Assembly (NCBI RefSeq): GCF_014199255.1
Contig: NZ_JACIJF010000009.1
Location: 98,923 to 162,922 of the forward strand
Direction: 5' to 3'
Length of the DNA: 64,000 nucleotides
From: Sphingomonas xinjiangensis
GTDB lineage: Bacteria > Pseudomonadota > Alphaproteobacteria > Sphingomonadales > Sphingomonadaceae
The position numbers were made by a program, and so were the translations under genes. Under the pieces are notes generated by a model. That model ran no database searches. It was not told the origin of the DNA and saw nothing but the letters and a program-made list of their open reading frames with translations. Shown here in pieces: positions 1 to 9,191 of the stretch (position 1 is the stretch's first letter; each line of letters starts with the position of its first letter).

Positions 1-18
1 ATTCGGAGCAACCCCAAA

Positions 19-60
19 TCCTCCCCTGCAAGAGGAGGTGGCGCGCGTCAGCGCGAGGGA
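19..60. repeat. Palindromic GC-rich intergenic repeat upstream of thyA
   Basis: A CCTCCCC / GGAGG hairpin (about 20-38) is followed by a GGCGCGCG..GCGCG segment and GGAGGGG. This has the look of the short palindromic repeats scattered between sphingomonad genes. The rest of 1-218 holds a run of nine C (89-97) and no convincing gene. Confidence 0.5.
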
Positions 61-218
61 GGGGTGTCCCCGTCGCAGGCAGATCCCGCCCCCCCCCGGG
101 TCGGGGACATGCCTCCATCAACCCTTGGGGCCGGCAGCCCCTCCCAGGGATGACCGACGCCCGGCACCCACCGCAACACGCCTTGCCCCGCCCCGCTCCG
201 AACCGCTAGGCATTCCCC

Positions 219-1013
219 ATGCGGCAATATCTCGATCTCATGGAGCGCGCGCTCCACCATGGCGCGGAAACCATGGATCGCACCGGCACCGGAACCCGTT
301 CGGTCTTCGGGCACCAGATGCGCTTCGATCTGAGCGAGGGTTTTCCCCTCCTCACCACCAAGAAGCTGCACCTGCGCTCGATCCTGATCGAGCTGCTCTG
401 GTTCCTGCGCGGCGACACCAATGTCGCCTGGCTTCAGGAGCGCAAGGTCAGCATCTGGGACGAATGGGCCGATGAGAATGGCGATCTCGGCCCGGTGTAC
501 GGCAAGCAATGGCGCGACTGGGAAACCGCCGACGGCCGCCATCTCGACCAGATCGCCGAACTGATCGAAACGCTCAAGATCAATCCGCACTCGCGCCGGA
601 TGGTCGTCTCGGCCTGGAATCCGGGCGACTTGCACGCCATGGCGCTGGCGCCCTGCCACTGCCTGTTCCAATGCCATGTCGCGAACGGCAAATTGAGCCT
701 CCAGCTCTACCAGCGCTCGGCCGACATCTTCCTGGGCGTGCCCTTCAACATCGCCAGCTACGCGCTGCTCACCCATCTGCTCGCGCAGCAGACCGGGCTG
801 GAGGTCGGCGAGTTCATCTGGACCGGCGGCGACTGCCACCTATACTCCAACCATCTCGACCAGGCCCGCGAACAGCTCACCCGCACGCCGGGCCCGCTCC
901 CGCGCCTCGAAATCCTGCGCAAGGCGCCGTCGATCGACGCCTACGAGTACGAGGACTTCGCCATCCACGACTACCAGGCCCAACCCCATATCAAGGCGCC
1001 GGTGGCGATATGA
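219..1013 (+). CDS. thyA: Thymidylate synthase (ThyA)
   Basis: ThyA methylates dUMP to dTMP using 5,10-methylene-tetrahydrofolate, and oxidises the folate to dihydrofolate. The protein has 264 residues, the length of the E. coli enzyme. The phosphate-binding RTGTGT is at residues 21-26 and the catalytic cysteine sits in APCHC at Cys146, the same number as in E. coli. The ATG opens directly on the family N-terminus (MRQYLDL). It precedes folA by 151 bp; DHFR recycles the dihydrofolate made here, so the pair is a functional as well as a physical unit. A palindromic repeat fills the gap between them. No anomalies are visible. Confidence 0.97.
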   Translation: MRQYLDLMERALHHGAETMDRTGTGTRSVFGHQMRFDLSEGFPLLTTKKLHLRSILIELLWFLRGDTNVAWLQERKVSIWDEWADENGDLGPVYGKQWRDWETADGRHLDQIAELIETLKINPHSRRMVVSAWNPGDLHAMALAPCHCLFQCHVANGKLSLQLYQRSADIFLGVPFNIASYALLTHLLAQQTGLEVGEFIWTGGDCHLYSNHLDQAREQLTRTPGPLPRLEILRKAPSIDAYEYEDFAIHDYQAQPHIKAPVAI

Positions 1014-1027
1014 GGGATGACGGCAAC

Positions 1028-1157
1028 TCCTCCCCGGCACGGGAAGGGGGGCCGCGCCCACCGGGCGTGGTGGAGGGGGCTCTCCACAGAGCTCTTCGCC
1101 CGCGGCACTCCCCCTCCACCATGCTGCGCATGGTCCCCCTCTCCGTGCCGGGGAGGA
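1028..1157. repeat. Nested palindromic repeat that supplies the folA Shine-Dalgarno
   Basis: Perfect 15-bp outer arms (1028-1042 and 1143-1157, TCCTCCCCGGCACGG against its complement) enclose perfect 11-bp inner arms (1069-1079 and 1110-1120, GGTGGAGGGGG against its complement). The right outer arm ends in GGGGAGGA, which lies seven bases before the TTG start of folA. It is therefore probably the folA ribosome-binding site. In RNA the whole element could fold into a long hairpin that sequesters that site. It looks like a dispersed non-coding repeat of the sphingomonad type. Confidence 0.8.
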
Positions 1158-1164
1158 TTACATC

Positions 1165-1635
1165 TTGATCACCTTCCACCTCGCCCGCGCCACCAACGGC
1201 GTCATCGGCCGTGACGGCCAACTCCCCTGGCGCCTGCCGGCGGACCTCAAGCGATTCAAGGCGCAGACCATGGGCAAGCCGATGGTCATGGGGCGCAAGA
1301 CCTTCGAAAGCTTCCCCAGCCCCCTTCCCGGCCGCCGCCATATCGTCCTCACCCGCGACTCAAACTGGTCCGCCGAGGGTGCGGACGTCGCCCGCACCCC
1401 CGAACAGGCCCTCGCCATGGCGGGTGAGCACGCCGCCATCATCGGCGGCGCGGAGATCTTCGCGCTGTTCCTCCCGCTCGCCGATCGCATCGAACTGACC
1501 GAAGTCCATCTCGATGCCGATGGCGACGCCAGCGTACCCGCCTTCGGCCTCGGCTGGACCGAAACCGCGCGCGAGGACCATTCGGCGCAGGGTGACCGCC
1601 CGGCCTACAGCTTCGTCACCCTCGACCGCGCCTGA
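1165..1635 (+). CDS. folA: Dihydrofolate reductase (FolA)
   Basis: FolA reduces dihydrofolate to tetrahydrofolate with NADPH, regenerating the cofactor oxidised by the upstream thyA product. It has 156 residues, a normal length. NGVIGRDGQLPW (residues 11-22) is the substrate loop, Asp27 is the conserved active-site acid, and MGRKTFES (42-49) and GGAEIF (about 93-98) bind NADPH. The start is TTG: no ATG fits the conserved N-terminus, and GGGGAGGA lies seven bases upstream. The ribosome-binding site is inside a palindromic repeat arm, which is unusual and may tune translation. Confidence 0.95.
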   Translation: MITFHLARATNGVIGRDGQLPWRLPADLKRFKAQTMGKPMVMGRKTFESFPSPLPGRRHIVLTRDSNWSAEGADVARTPEQALAMAGEHAAIIGGAEIFALFLPLADRIELTEVHLDADGDASVPAFGLGWTETAREDHSAQGDRPAYSFVTLDRA

Positions 1636-1727
1636 CGCACCGCTTCGACAGCAAGGCCGCGTCACCCCGGCAGCGCCCGAATGACGAAGCCCTAGCCCCC
1701 ACCGGCCACCCGCCCTATAGGCACCCC

Positions 1728-2654
1728 ATGGAGCGGCTGGACGGCGGCGCGGCGGTTCCGCCGCGGCTGAGGGGCGCGATTGTCGCGCTGGGCAATTTCG
1801 ACGGATTTCACCTGGGTCATCAGGCGGTGGTGGGCCGTGCCATCGATCGCGCCCGCGCCGAAGGCCGCCCGGCGATCGTCGCCACCTTCGATCCCCATCC
1901 CAAGCGCTTCTTCCGGCCTGACAGCAGCCACTTCCGCCTCACCACGCTCGACCAGCGCCAGCGCCTGTTCGCGCAGGCCGGTGCCGACGCCATGCTGGTA
2001 TTCCCCTTCGACAGCGATCTCGCGGGCCTCGGCGCCCGGGGCTTCGCGCAGGAACGCCTGGTCGAGCACATCGGCGCAGGCGGCGTGGTGACCGGCACCG
2101 ACTTCACCTTTGGCAAGGGCCGCGAGGGCGATGTCGCCGCGCTCGCCGAACTAGGCCGCCAGCTAGGCTTCTCCGCCGACATGGTGCCGCCGGTGACGCT
2201 CGACGGCGAGACCGTCTCCTCCAGCAGCATTCGCGAGCATCTGCGCGCCGGCCGGCCGCGCGACGCCGCCCGCCTGCTCACGCGCCCCTTCGCGATCGAA
2301 GGGGTGGTTGAGGGCGGCGCGCGTCTCGGCCGCACGCTCGGCTATCCCACCGCCAACATGGTCCTCGCCAACTATCTGCGCCCGGCCTACGGCATCTATG
2401 CCGTGCAGGGGCGCTTGCCCGATGGCGGCGTGCTGAACGGCGTCGCCAATCTAGGCATCCGCCCCACCATCGAGCCGCCGCTCGAACTGCTCGAAAGCTT
2501 CTTCTTCGACTTTTCCGGCGACCTCTACGGCCAGCGCATCGAAGTGTCGCTCCACGACTATCTGCGCCCCGAGGCCAAGTTCGACAGCCTGGACGCGCTC
2601 AAGGTTCAGATGGACAAGGACGCCGCGCAGGCGCGGGCGCTGCTGACCAGCTAA
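1728..2654 (+). CDS. ribF: Bifunctional riboflavin kinase / FAD synthetase (RibF)
   Basis: RibF phosphorylates riboflavin to FMN and then adenylylates FMN to FAD. The protein has 308 residues. The N-terminal nucleotidyltransferase half shows GNFDGFHLGH (22-31, the HxGH motif) and TFDPHP (about 54-59). The C-terminal flavokinase half shows GRTLGYPTANM (about 203-213) and a terminal helix. It lies on the same strand as folA and ileS. In many proteobacteria ribF precedes ileS and lspA, and that order is kept here. Confidence 0.96.
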   Translation: MERLDGGAAVPPRLRGAIVALGNFDGFHLGHQAVVGRAIDRARAEGRPAIVATFDPHPKRFFRPDSSHFRLTTLDQRQRLFAQAGADAMLVFPFDSDLAGLGARGFAQERLVEHIGAGGVVTGTDFTFGKGREGDVAALAELGRQLGFSADMVPPVTLDGETVSSSSIREHLRAGRPRDAARLLTRPFAIEGVVEGGARLGRTLGYPTANMVLANYLRPAYGIYAVQGRLPDGGVLNGVANLGIRPTIEPPLELLESFFFDFSGDLYGQRIEVSLHDYLRPEAKFDSLDALKVQMDKDAAQARALLTS

Positions 2655-2686
2655 TCCTCCCCTTTTAGGGGGAATACCAAACGCCC

Positions 2687-2802
2687 TTTCGGTTCCCCGG
2701 CGAAGGCCGGGGCGCAGCTGCGATGCGCTGGAGCAAGCGTCCTGCGGCATCGAGCCTCGGCCGCGACCGGGCCCTGGCCTCCGCCGGGGAGCCAGGAAGA
2801 AG
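2687..2802. repeat. Inverted-repeat intergenic element, copy 1
   Basis: TCCCCGGCGAAGGCC (2694-2708) faces GGCCTCCGCCGGGGA (2776-2790). The two are complementary except for one mismatch. The left flank contains CAGCTGCGA. A diverged copy with the same arms and the same CAGCTGCGA lies at 6786-6880. A small CCCC-TTTT-AGGGG hairpin just before it (about 2657-2673) could terminate ribF transcripts. No gene fits 2655-2891 convincingly. Confidence 0.6.
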
Positions 2803-2891
2803 AACCAGGCACCCCCAAAATGACACTTAACCCCGATCCCCCAACTCCGCCTTTGCAAGCTTCCCGCGCTTCCTTTAATCCGCGCGCACTC

Positions 2892-5720
2892 ATGAGCGAC
2901 ACCAACGACACCTCGCGCGACTGGCGCGACACCGTCTTCCTTCCGAAGACCGATTTTCCGATGAAGGCCGGCCTTGCCGCCAAGGAGCCCGCGATCCTCG
3001 AGCGCTGGGCCAAGATCGGCCTGTACGACCGCCTGCGCCGCGAACGTGAAGGCCGCGAGCGCTTCATCCTCCACGATGGTCCGCCCTATGCGAATGGCGA
3101 CATTCACATGGGCCATGCGATGAACAAGATCCTCAAGGACATCATCGTCCGCAGCCAGTCGCTGATGGGCAAGGACGCGCCCTACGTGCCGGGCTGGGAC
3201 TGCCATGGCCTGCCGATCGAGTGGAAGGTCGAGGAAGCGTATCGCGCCAAGAAGCTCAACAAGGACGAAGTCGACCCCGTCGCCTTCCGGGCCGAATGCC
3301 GCGCTTATGCCGAGAAGTGGGTGCAGGTGCAGCGCGGCCAGTTCGAGCGGCTGGGCATCATGGGCGATTGGGAAGACCCCTATCTGACCATGAAGTTCGA
3401 AGCCGAAGCCACCATCGTCGGCGAACTGCTCAAGTTTGCCGAGACCGGCCAGGTCTATCGCGGCGCCAAGCCGGTGATGTGGTCCCCGGTCGAGAAGACC
3501 GCGCTCGCCGAAGCCGAAGTCGAATATGAGGACATCACCTCGACCCAGATCGACGTGGCGTTCGAGATCGTCGAGGCGCCGAACGCACCCGAACTGGTCG
3601 GCGCGCATGCGGTGATCTGGACGACCACGCCGTGGACGATCCCGGTGAACCAGGCTTTGGCGTACGGGCCTGAAATTGAATATTTCCTGGTCCGCTTCGA
3701 CGAAATGGAAGGTGGCGCCAACACGCTGCTGATCGCCAAGGACCTGCTCGACAGCTTCGGTGCGCGCATTGGCCATCCGGTGGTGCTCAAGATCGGCGAC
3801 ACGCCGGGCACGGTCACGGCGCTTGCTTCCATCAAGGGTTCGCAGTTGGACGGCGCCGTGGCCCGCCACCCGATGCACGCGCTCGGCGGCTTCTTTGCCA
3901 AGCCGCGCCCAATGCTCGCCGGCGACTTCGTCACCACTGACGCGGGCACCGGCCTCGTCCATATGTCACCCGATCACGGCGAGGACGACTTCCTGCTGTG
4001 CAAGGCCAACGGCCTCGAGCCCGTGTTCGCGGTCGACGCCGCCGGCTTCTACCGCGCCGACTGGGGCTGGCTGGGCGGCCAGGGATCGGTGATCAACAAG
4101 AAGTTCACTGCCGCCGACGGCCCGATCTGCACCGATCTGCGCGAAGCCGGCGCGCTCCTCGCCGCCTCGGACGACTTCAAGCACAGCTATCCGCACAGCT
4201 GGCGCTCCAAGGCCAAGGTGATCTTCCGCGCCACCCCGCAATGGTTCATCCCGATGGACCGCGCGTCGCACTCGAAGGAAGAGGGCGTGCCGGAGAGCAA
4301 CGGCGCCACGCTGCGCGACCTTGCGCTCAACTCGATCGAGCAGACCCGCTGGGTGCCCGAACGTTCCAAGAACCGCATCCGTTCGATGGTCGAAGGGCGC
4401 CCGGACTGGGTAATCTCCCGCCAGCGCGCCTGGGGTGTGCCGATCGCGCTCTACGTTCACCGCCACACCGGCGATTACCTCCGCGACGCCGCGGTCAACG
4501 CGCGCATCCTCACTGCCTTCCGGGCCGGCGGCGCCGACGCCTGGTTCCAGGCCGATCACCAGGCGCTGCTCGGCTCGCAATATGACGCAGCCGACTATGA
4601 AGTCGTTACCGACATCCTCGACGTATGGTTCGACAGCGGCTCGACTCACGCCTTTGTGGTCGAGGCGCGCTATGGCGCGGGCACCCGCGCCGACCTGTAT
4701 GTCGAGGGGTCGGACCAGCATCGTGGCTGGTTCCAGTCTTCACTGCTCGAAGCTACCGGCACCCGCGGCCGCGCGCCGTACGATGCGGTGCTGACGCACG
4801 GCTTCGCGCTCGACGGCAAGGGCAAGAAGATGTCCAAGTCGCTCGGCAATGTCGTCGATCCCCTTAAGATCATTGGGGAATCCGGCGCCGACATCCTGCG
4901 CCTGTGGGTTGCCCAGACCGACTATTTCGAGGACGTCCGCATCGGCAAGGAAGTGCTCGCCGGCACCGGCGATACCTACCGCAAGCTGCGCAATACCTTC
5001 CGCTACCTGCTCGGCGCCCTCGACGATTTCCGCGTCGACGAGATGCTGGCCGTCGCCGAAATGCCCGAGCTGGAACGCTACATCCTGGTGCGCCTGGCCG
5101 AACTCGACACCGAGCTTCGCGCAGCCGCCAACGCGTTCGAGTTCAACCGCTACACCCGCGCATTGACCGACTTCGCCAACGAGGACCTGTCAGCCTTCTT
5201 CTTCGATATCCGCAAGGACTCGCTCTACTGCGACGCGCCCAGCGATCCGAAGCGCCGCGCCTACCGCACCGTGCTCGACATCCTGTTCCACGCACTCGTC
5301 CGCTACGCCGCCCCGATCCTCGCCTTCACTGCCGAGGAAGTGTGGCAGGCGCGCTTCCCCGGCGAGGACAGCTCGGTGCACTTGCTGGAATGGCCCGAGG
5401 TACCGGTGGTCGAGGGCAAACTGTCCGCCGACTGGTCGCAGGTCCGCGCCCTTCGCGAGCGCGTGACCGAGGCTATCGAGCCCTATCGCCGCGAGAAGAA
5501 GGTACGCTCCAGCCTGGAGGCCGAAGTCACCACCCCCGAACTGCCGCTGCCCGGCGATAGCCTGGCCGAACTGTTCATCGTGTCCAAGGTCACGCCCGGC
5601 GACGCCGTCACGGTTACGCCCACCGATCGCCTTAAATGCGGCCGGTGCTGGCGGCATCTTCCCGAAGTTGCGGAGGACGGCGCGTTGTGCGACCGCTGCG
5701 CGCAGGTGGTGGACGCATGA
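2892..5720 (+). CDS. ileS: Isoleucyl-tRNA synthetase (IleS)
   Basis: A class I aminoacyl-tRNA synthetase that charges tRNA-Ile and edits mischarged valine. From ATG 2892 it has 942 residues, a typical bacterial length. The HIGH-type motif is HMGH (72-75), preceded by the PPYANG signature. The KMSKS loop is at about residue 645. The C-terminal zinc finger has two pairs of cysteines, CGRC and CDRC. An in-frame upstream start at 2820 would add 24 Pro-rich residues that do not resemble the family, so MSDTNDTS is preferred. The stop overlaps the lspA start (ATGA). Confidence 0.97.
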   Translation: MSDTNDTSRDWRDTVFLPKTDFPMKAGLAAKEPAILERWAKIGLYDRLRREREGRERFILHDGPPYANGDIHMGHAMNKILKDIIVRSQSLMGKDAPYVPGWDCHGLPIEWKVEEAYRAKKLNKDEVDPVAFRAECRAYAEKWVQVQRGQFERLGIMGDWEDPYLTMKFEAEATIVGELLKFAETGQVYRGAKPVMWSPVEKTALAEAEVEYEDITSTQIDVAFEIVEAPNAPELVGAHAVIWTTTPWTIPVNQALAYGPEIEYFLVRFDEMEGGANTLLIAKDLLDSFGARIGHPVVLKIGDTPGTVTALASIKGSQLDGAVARHPMHALGGFFAKPRPMLAGDFVTTDAGTGLVHMSPDHGEDDFLLCKANGLEPVFAVDAAGFYRADWGWLGGQGSVINKKFTAADGPICTDLREAGALLAASDDFKHSYPHSWRSKAKVIFRATPQWFIPMDRASHSKEEGVPESNGATLRDLALNSIEQTRWVPERSKNRIRSMVEGRPDWVISRQRAWGVPIALYVHRHTGDYLRDAAVNARILTAFRAGGADAWFQADHQALLGSQYDAADYEVVTDILDVWFDSGSTHAFVVEARYGAGTRADLYVEGSDQHRGWFQSSLLEATGTRGRAPYDAVLTHGFALDGKGKKMSKSLGNVVDPLKIIGESGADILRLWVAQTDYFEDVRIGKEVLAGTGDTYRKLRNTFRYLLGALDDFRVDEMLAVAEMPELERYILVRLAELDTELRAAANAFEFNRYTRALTDFANEDLSAFFFDIRKDSLYCDAPSDPKRRAYRTVLDILFHALVRYAAPILAFTAEEVWQARFPGEDSSVHLLEWPEVPVVEGKLSADWSQVRALRERVTEAIEPYRREKKVRSSLEAEVTTPELPLPGDSLAELFIVSKVTPGDAVTVTPTDRLKCGRCWRHLPEVAEDGALCDRCAQVVDA

Positions 5721-6238
5721 ACATGAACCGTCGGATCGGGCTGCTCGTCGCGGCCCTGGTGTTTCTGGTCGACCAGTTCACCAAATACTATGTCACGGGC
5801 CCGTTGGGCCTTAACGTGCAGGACGCGTCGCTGACGGTGCTGCCGATCTTCGATCTTCGCTTCGTCAAAAATGTCGGCGTGTCCCTGGGGCTGTTGCCCG
5901 CAAGCGGCGCGATGACGCGCTGGCTGCTGGTGCTGCTGACCGGCGCGATCGCCGCCGGCGTGTGCGTGTGGATGCTGCGCGAGAAGAAGCGCCCCGACAT
6001 CATCGCGCTGGGCCTGGTGCTCGGTGGCGCGATCGGCAACATCCTGGATCGCGCCCGGCTGGGCTATGTTGTCGATTTTGCCGATCTGCACTTCGGCAAT
6101 TGGCGTCCCTTTTTGGTCTTCAATGTCGCCGATGCGGCGATTACCATCGGCGTGCTGATCCTGTTGATCCGCGCCTTGTTCGTGCGCGATACGCCGGCCG
6201 GCAGGCCGGCCCCTGTGGAGAATGAAGTCAATGCGTAA
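5717..6238 (+). CDS. lspA: Lipoprotein signal peptidase (LspA)
   Basis: LspA removes signal peptides from diacylglyceryl-modified prolipoproteins in the inner membrane. The 173-residue protein has four predicted membrane helices. DQFTK near the N-terminus and the catalytic-region segment GNILDR..VDF..FN.ADAAI carry the two conserved aspartates. The start overlaps the ileS stop as ATGA, implying translational coupling; an earlier in-frame start would only add ileS-antisense-like sequence. The next gene encodes a lipoprotein that is presumably one of its substrates. Confidence 0.96.
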   Translation: MNMNRRIGLLVAALVFLVDQFTKYYVTGPLGLNVQDASLTVLPIFDLRFVKNVGVSLGLLPASGAMTRWLLVLLTGAIAAGVCVWMLREKKRPDIIALGLVLGGAIGNILDRARLGYVVDFADLHFGNWRPFLVFNVADAAITIGVLILLIRALFVRDTPAGRPAPVENEVNA

Positions 6239-6692
6239 GCTGATCATCCTTGCGAGCGGCATCGCGCTTACCGCCTCGCTGTCGGCCTGCGGCAAGAGCG
6301 GCATGAACCGCAACCGTCCCGACGAGTTCGCCGTCGCGCGCCAGGCACCGCTGGTGATCCCGCCCGATTTCGCGCTGGTGCCACCGCAGCCCGGCGCCCC
6401 GCGCCCGCAGGACGTCAAGGCGTCCGACCAGGCGCTCGACGCGCTGTTCGGCGGTTCGGCAGCGCGCAGCGCTGGCGAAAGCGCGACGCTGGACGCCGCA
6501 GGGCGTTCGGCCGCCGACCTGGGCGCGCGCAGCACCGCGGGCAGCCCGACCACGCCGGTGGTCGACAAGGGTGGCACTACCAGCGAGATCATCGCGGCGC
6601 CAGCGGGTAACGGCCGTGAGGCGAGCGCAGGCACGGGTGCCGCGGCGCCGCAGCCGACCACGCCGCCTGCAGGAACGCCGCAGCCGCAATAA
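6231..6692 (+). CDS. DUF3035 lipoprotein (BamF-like)
   Basis: A 153-residue outer-membrane lipoprotein candidate. It has a type II signal peptide ending in the lipobox LSAC, then a conserved segment (RPDEFAV, APLVIPPDF, PQPG) typical of DUF3035, a family linked in alphaproteobacteria to the outer-membrane beta-barrel assembly machine (BamF). The C-terminal half is Ala/Pro/Gly-rich and probably disordered. ATG 6231 is chosen over 6222 because GGAG at 6217-6220 is then ten bases away. It overlaps the lspA end by eight bases. The BamF assignment comes from family knowledge. Confidence 0.75.
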   Translation: MRKLIILASGIALTASLSACGKSGMNRNRPDEFAVARQAPLVIPPDFALVPPQPGAPRPQDVKASDQALDALFGGSAARSAGESATLDAAGRSAADLGARSTAGSPTTPVVDKGGTTSEIIAAPAGNGREASAGTGAAAPQPTTPPAGTPQPQ

Positions 6693-6719
6693 GCGCGCGT
6701 TTGCGTGGAGATGAGAAAA

Positions 6720-6753
6720 GGCCGGTCCGCTTGTGTGCGGGCCGGCCCTTTTT
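6720..6753 (+). terminator. Intrinsic terminator of the ileS-lspA-DUF3035 unit
   Basis: GGCCGGTCCGC and GCGGGCCGGCC form an 11-bp stem (one G-U pair) around a short loop, followed by CTTTTTCTT. The preceding AAAA makes it potentially bidirectional, serving the convergent uvrB too. Confidence 0.85.
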
Positions 6754-6785
6754 CTTGACTTCTCTCGGGGAAGCTCTGCGGCACC

Positions 6786-6880
6786 CATGTTCCTCAGCAG
6801 AGGCCGGAGCCCAGCTGCGACGCATCTAGTGATGAGGGTTTGGCGGCTCGGCTCCCGCCTCCGCCGGGGAACTGCCAGGC
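6786..6880. repeat. Inverted-repeat intergenic element, copy 2 (diverged)
   Basis: It resembles the element at 2687-2802. It has GAGGCCGGAGC-CAGCTGCGA on the left and GCCTCCGCCGGGGAA on the right, with a less symmetric left arm. It lies between the convergent DUF3035 and uvrB genes. Confidence 0.5.
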
Positions 6881-6927
6881 CGGGCTGCCTCGCCTCGTCC
6901 CCCCTCCCGAAAGAACGATGTGGGGCG

Positions 6928-9123
6928 TCAGCGCCGCCGCGCGCCGCTGGCGCGGATCTGCTGCTGCTTGCCGTATCGCGTCTTGCGGGTGCCCGGCTTG
7001 CCTTCGTTGCTGCGTCCCATGACGGGCGCCTTGTGCTCGTCGGCCGGCAGCCCGAGTTCCTCGGCCTCGAGCGAGCGGATCTCGTCGCGCAGCCGCCCGG
7101 CCTCCTCGAACTCCAGGTTCGCCGCGGCATTGCGCATCTTCTTCTCGAGCTCTTCGATATAAGCGCGAAGATTGTGGCCGACTATGTGCGGCCGGTCCGC
7201 GTCGATCTCGACCAGCACGCCGTCCTTCGAAGCGACATGGGCGATGATGTCGCCGATGTTCTTCTTCACCGTGAACGGCGTGATGCCGTGCTCGCGGTTA
7301 TATTCCTCCTGCTTCTCACGGCGACGGCCGGTTTCGGCGAGCGCGCGCTCCATGCTGCCGGTCACGCGATCGGCATAGAGGATCACTCGGCCCTCGACGT
7401 TGCGCGCGGCGCGGCCGATCGTCTGGATCAGCGAGGTCTCCGAGCGCAGAAACCCTTCCTTGTCGGCGTCGAGGATCGCCACCAGCCCGCATTCGGGGAT
7501 GTCGAGCCCCTCGCGCAGCAGGTTGATGCCGATCAGCACGTCGTACACGCCCAGCCGAAGATCGCGGATCAGCTCGATGCGCTCCAGCGTCTCGGTGTCC
7601 GAATGCATGTAGCGGACCTTGATCCCTGCCTCGTGCATATATTCGGTCAGATCCTCGGCCATCCGCTTGGTCAGCGTGGTGACGAGGGTGCGATAGCCAA
7701 GCGCCGTAGTCTTCTTGCACTCCTGTATCAGGTCTTGGACCTGCTCCTCGACCGGCTTGATCTCGACCGGGGGGTCGATCAGTCCGGTCGGGCGGATGAC
7801 CTGTTCGACGAACACGCCGCCGGTCTGCTCCATCTCCCACCCGCCGGGCGTCGCCGAGACATAGGTGGTCTGCGGGCGCATCGCGTCCCACTCGTTGAAG
7901 CGCAGCGGGCGATTGTCGATCGCCGAGGGCAGGCGGAAGCCATATTCCGCCAGCGTGATCTTGCGGCGATGGTCACCGCGCGACATGCCGTTGATCTGGC
8001 CAATCGTCTGGTGGCTCTCATCGACGAATAGCAGGGCGTTTTCAGGCAGATATTCGAACAGCGTGGGCGGCGGCTCACCCGGCAGGCGGCCGGTGAGGAA
8101 GCGGCTATAATTCTCGATGCCCGCGCAGCTGCCCGTCGCGGCGATCATCTCCAGATCAAAGTTAGTGCGCTGTTCCAGCCGCTGATGCTCAAGCAGCTTG
8201 CCCTCGGCCTCCAACTCCTTCAGCCGCTCGGACAGTTCGTGCTTGATCGCCTCCATCGCCTGCTTGAGCGTCGGCCCGGGCGTGACGTGGTGCGAATTGG
8301 CGTAGACGCGGACGCTGTCGAGGTTCGCCACCTTGCTGCCGGTCAGCGGATCGAATTCGGTAATCTCCTCGATCTCGTCGCCGAAGAAGCTGATCCGCCA
8401 GGCGGTGTCCTCATAATGCGACGGGAAGATCTCAAGGCTGTCGCCGCGCACGCGAAAGTTCCCGCGCGAGAATGCCGCGTCATTGCGCTTGTATTGCAGC
8501 GCGACGAGCTTGCGGATGATCTCGCGCTGGTCCTCGACCCTGCCCTTCTTAAGATCGAAGATCATCGCGCTGTAGGTCTCGACCGAGCCGATGCCGTACA
8601 GACACGACACCGACGCGACGATGATCACGTCGTCGCGCTCAAGCAGCGACCGGGTGGCCGAGTGGCGCATCCGGTCGATCGCCTCGTTCACCGAGCTTTC
8701 TTTTTCGATGTAGGTGTCCGAACGGGCGACATAGGCCTCGGGCTGATAATAGTCGTAATAGCTAACGAAATATTCGACCGCGTTGTTCGGAAAGAACGAC
8801 TTGAACTCGCCATAAAGCTGCGCCGCGAGGATCTTGTTGGGTGCCAGGATCAGCGCCGGGCGCTGCAGCTCCTCGATCATCTTGGCCATGGTGTAGGTCT
8901 TGCCGGATCCGGTAACGCCAAGCAGCACTTGGTCGCGCTCACCCGCCGCCGCCTGCTGGACGAGTTCGGGGATCGCAAAGCGCTGGTCGCCCGACGGCTG
9001 ATACTCGCTCACCAATTCAAAACGCTTGCCGCCCTCGCTCTTTTCGGGGCGGTTCGGACGATGCGGAACGAAGCTCTCGCCGGTTTCGGGCTCGTCTAGG
9101 TTGGTGCGGATCTGGATGGCCAT
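6928..9123 (-). CDS. uvrB: Excinuclease ABC subunit B (UvrB)
   Basis: UvrB is the damage-verification helicase of nucleotide excision repair. It is loaded by UvrA and guides UvrC incision. From ATG 9123 it has 731 residues. Walker A GVTGSGKT is at 69-76, and the beta-hairpin segment [10 protein letters not shown] that grips damaged DNA follows. Helicase motifs ([26 protein letters not shown]) are intact. The C-terminal UVR motif ([15 protein letters not shown]) contacts UvrC, and a short basic tail follows. An alternative GTG at 9171 adds 16 residues unlike the family. It is convergent with the upstream operon. Confidence 0.96.
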   Translation of the reverse strand: MAIQIRTNLDEPETGESFVPHRPNRPEKSEGGKRFELVSEYQPSGDQRFAIPELVQQAAAGERDQVLLGVTGSGKTYTMAKMIEELQRPALILAPNKILAAQLYGEFKSFFPNNAVEYFVSYYDYYQPEAYVARSDTYIEKESSVNEAIDRMRHSATRSLLERDDVIIVASVSCLYGIGSVETYSAMIFDLKKGRVEDQREIIRKLVALQYKRNDAAFSRGNFRVRGDSLEIFPSHYEDTAWRISFFGDEIEEITEFDPLTGSKVANLDSVRVYANSHHVTPGPTLKQAMEAIKHELSERLKELEAEGKLLEHQRLEQRTNFDLEMIAATGSCAGIENYSRFLTGRLPGEPPPTLFEYLPENALLFVDESHQTIGQINGMSRGDHRRKITLAEYGFRLPSAIDNRPLRFNEWDAMRPQTTYVSATPGGWEMEQTGGVFVEQVIRPTGLIDPPVEIKPVEEQVQDLIQECKKTTALGYRTLVTTLTKRMAEDLTEYMHEAGIKVRYMHSDTETLERIELIRDLRLGVYDVLIGINLLREGLDIPECGLVAILDADKEGFLRSETSLIQTIGRAARNVEGRVILYADRVTGSMERALAETGRRREKQEEYNREHGITPFTVKKNIGDIIAHVASKDGVLVEIDADRPHIVGHNLRAYIEELEKKMRNAAANLEFEEAGRLRDEIRSLEAEELGLPADEHKAPVMGRSNEGKPGTRKTRYGKQQQIRASGARRR

Positions 9124-9191
9124 CGGCTTCCATATTGGGTCTGGAGGGCGGGGCCGCAATCGCTCCGACACGGGCGGTCGCTCGAGTCATC

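Noticed and set aside
2451..3962. Long minus-strand open frames opposite ileS and, similarly, opposite ligA (12661-14103)
   Set aside because: They mirror real genes with strong family matches on the other strand. GC-rich third positions leave such antisense frames open. No family motif or ribosome-binding site.
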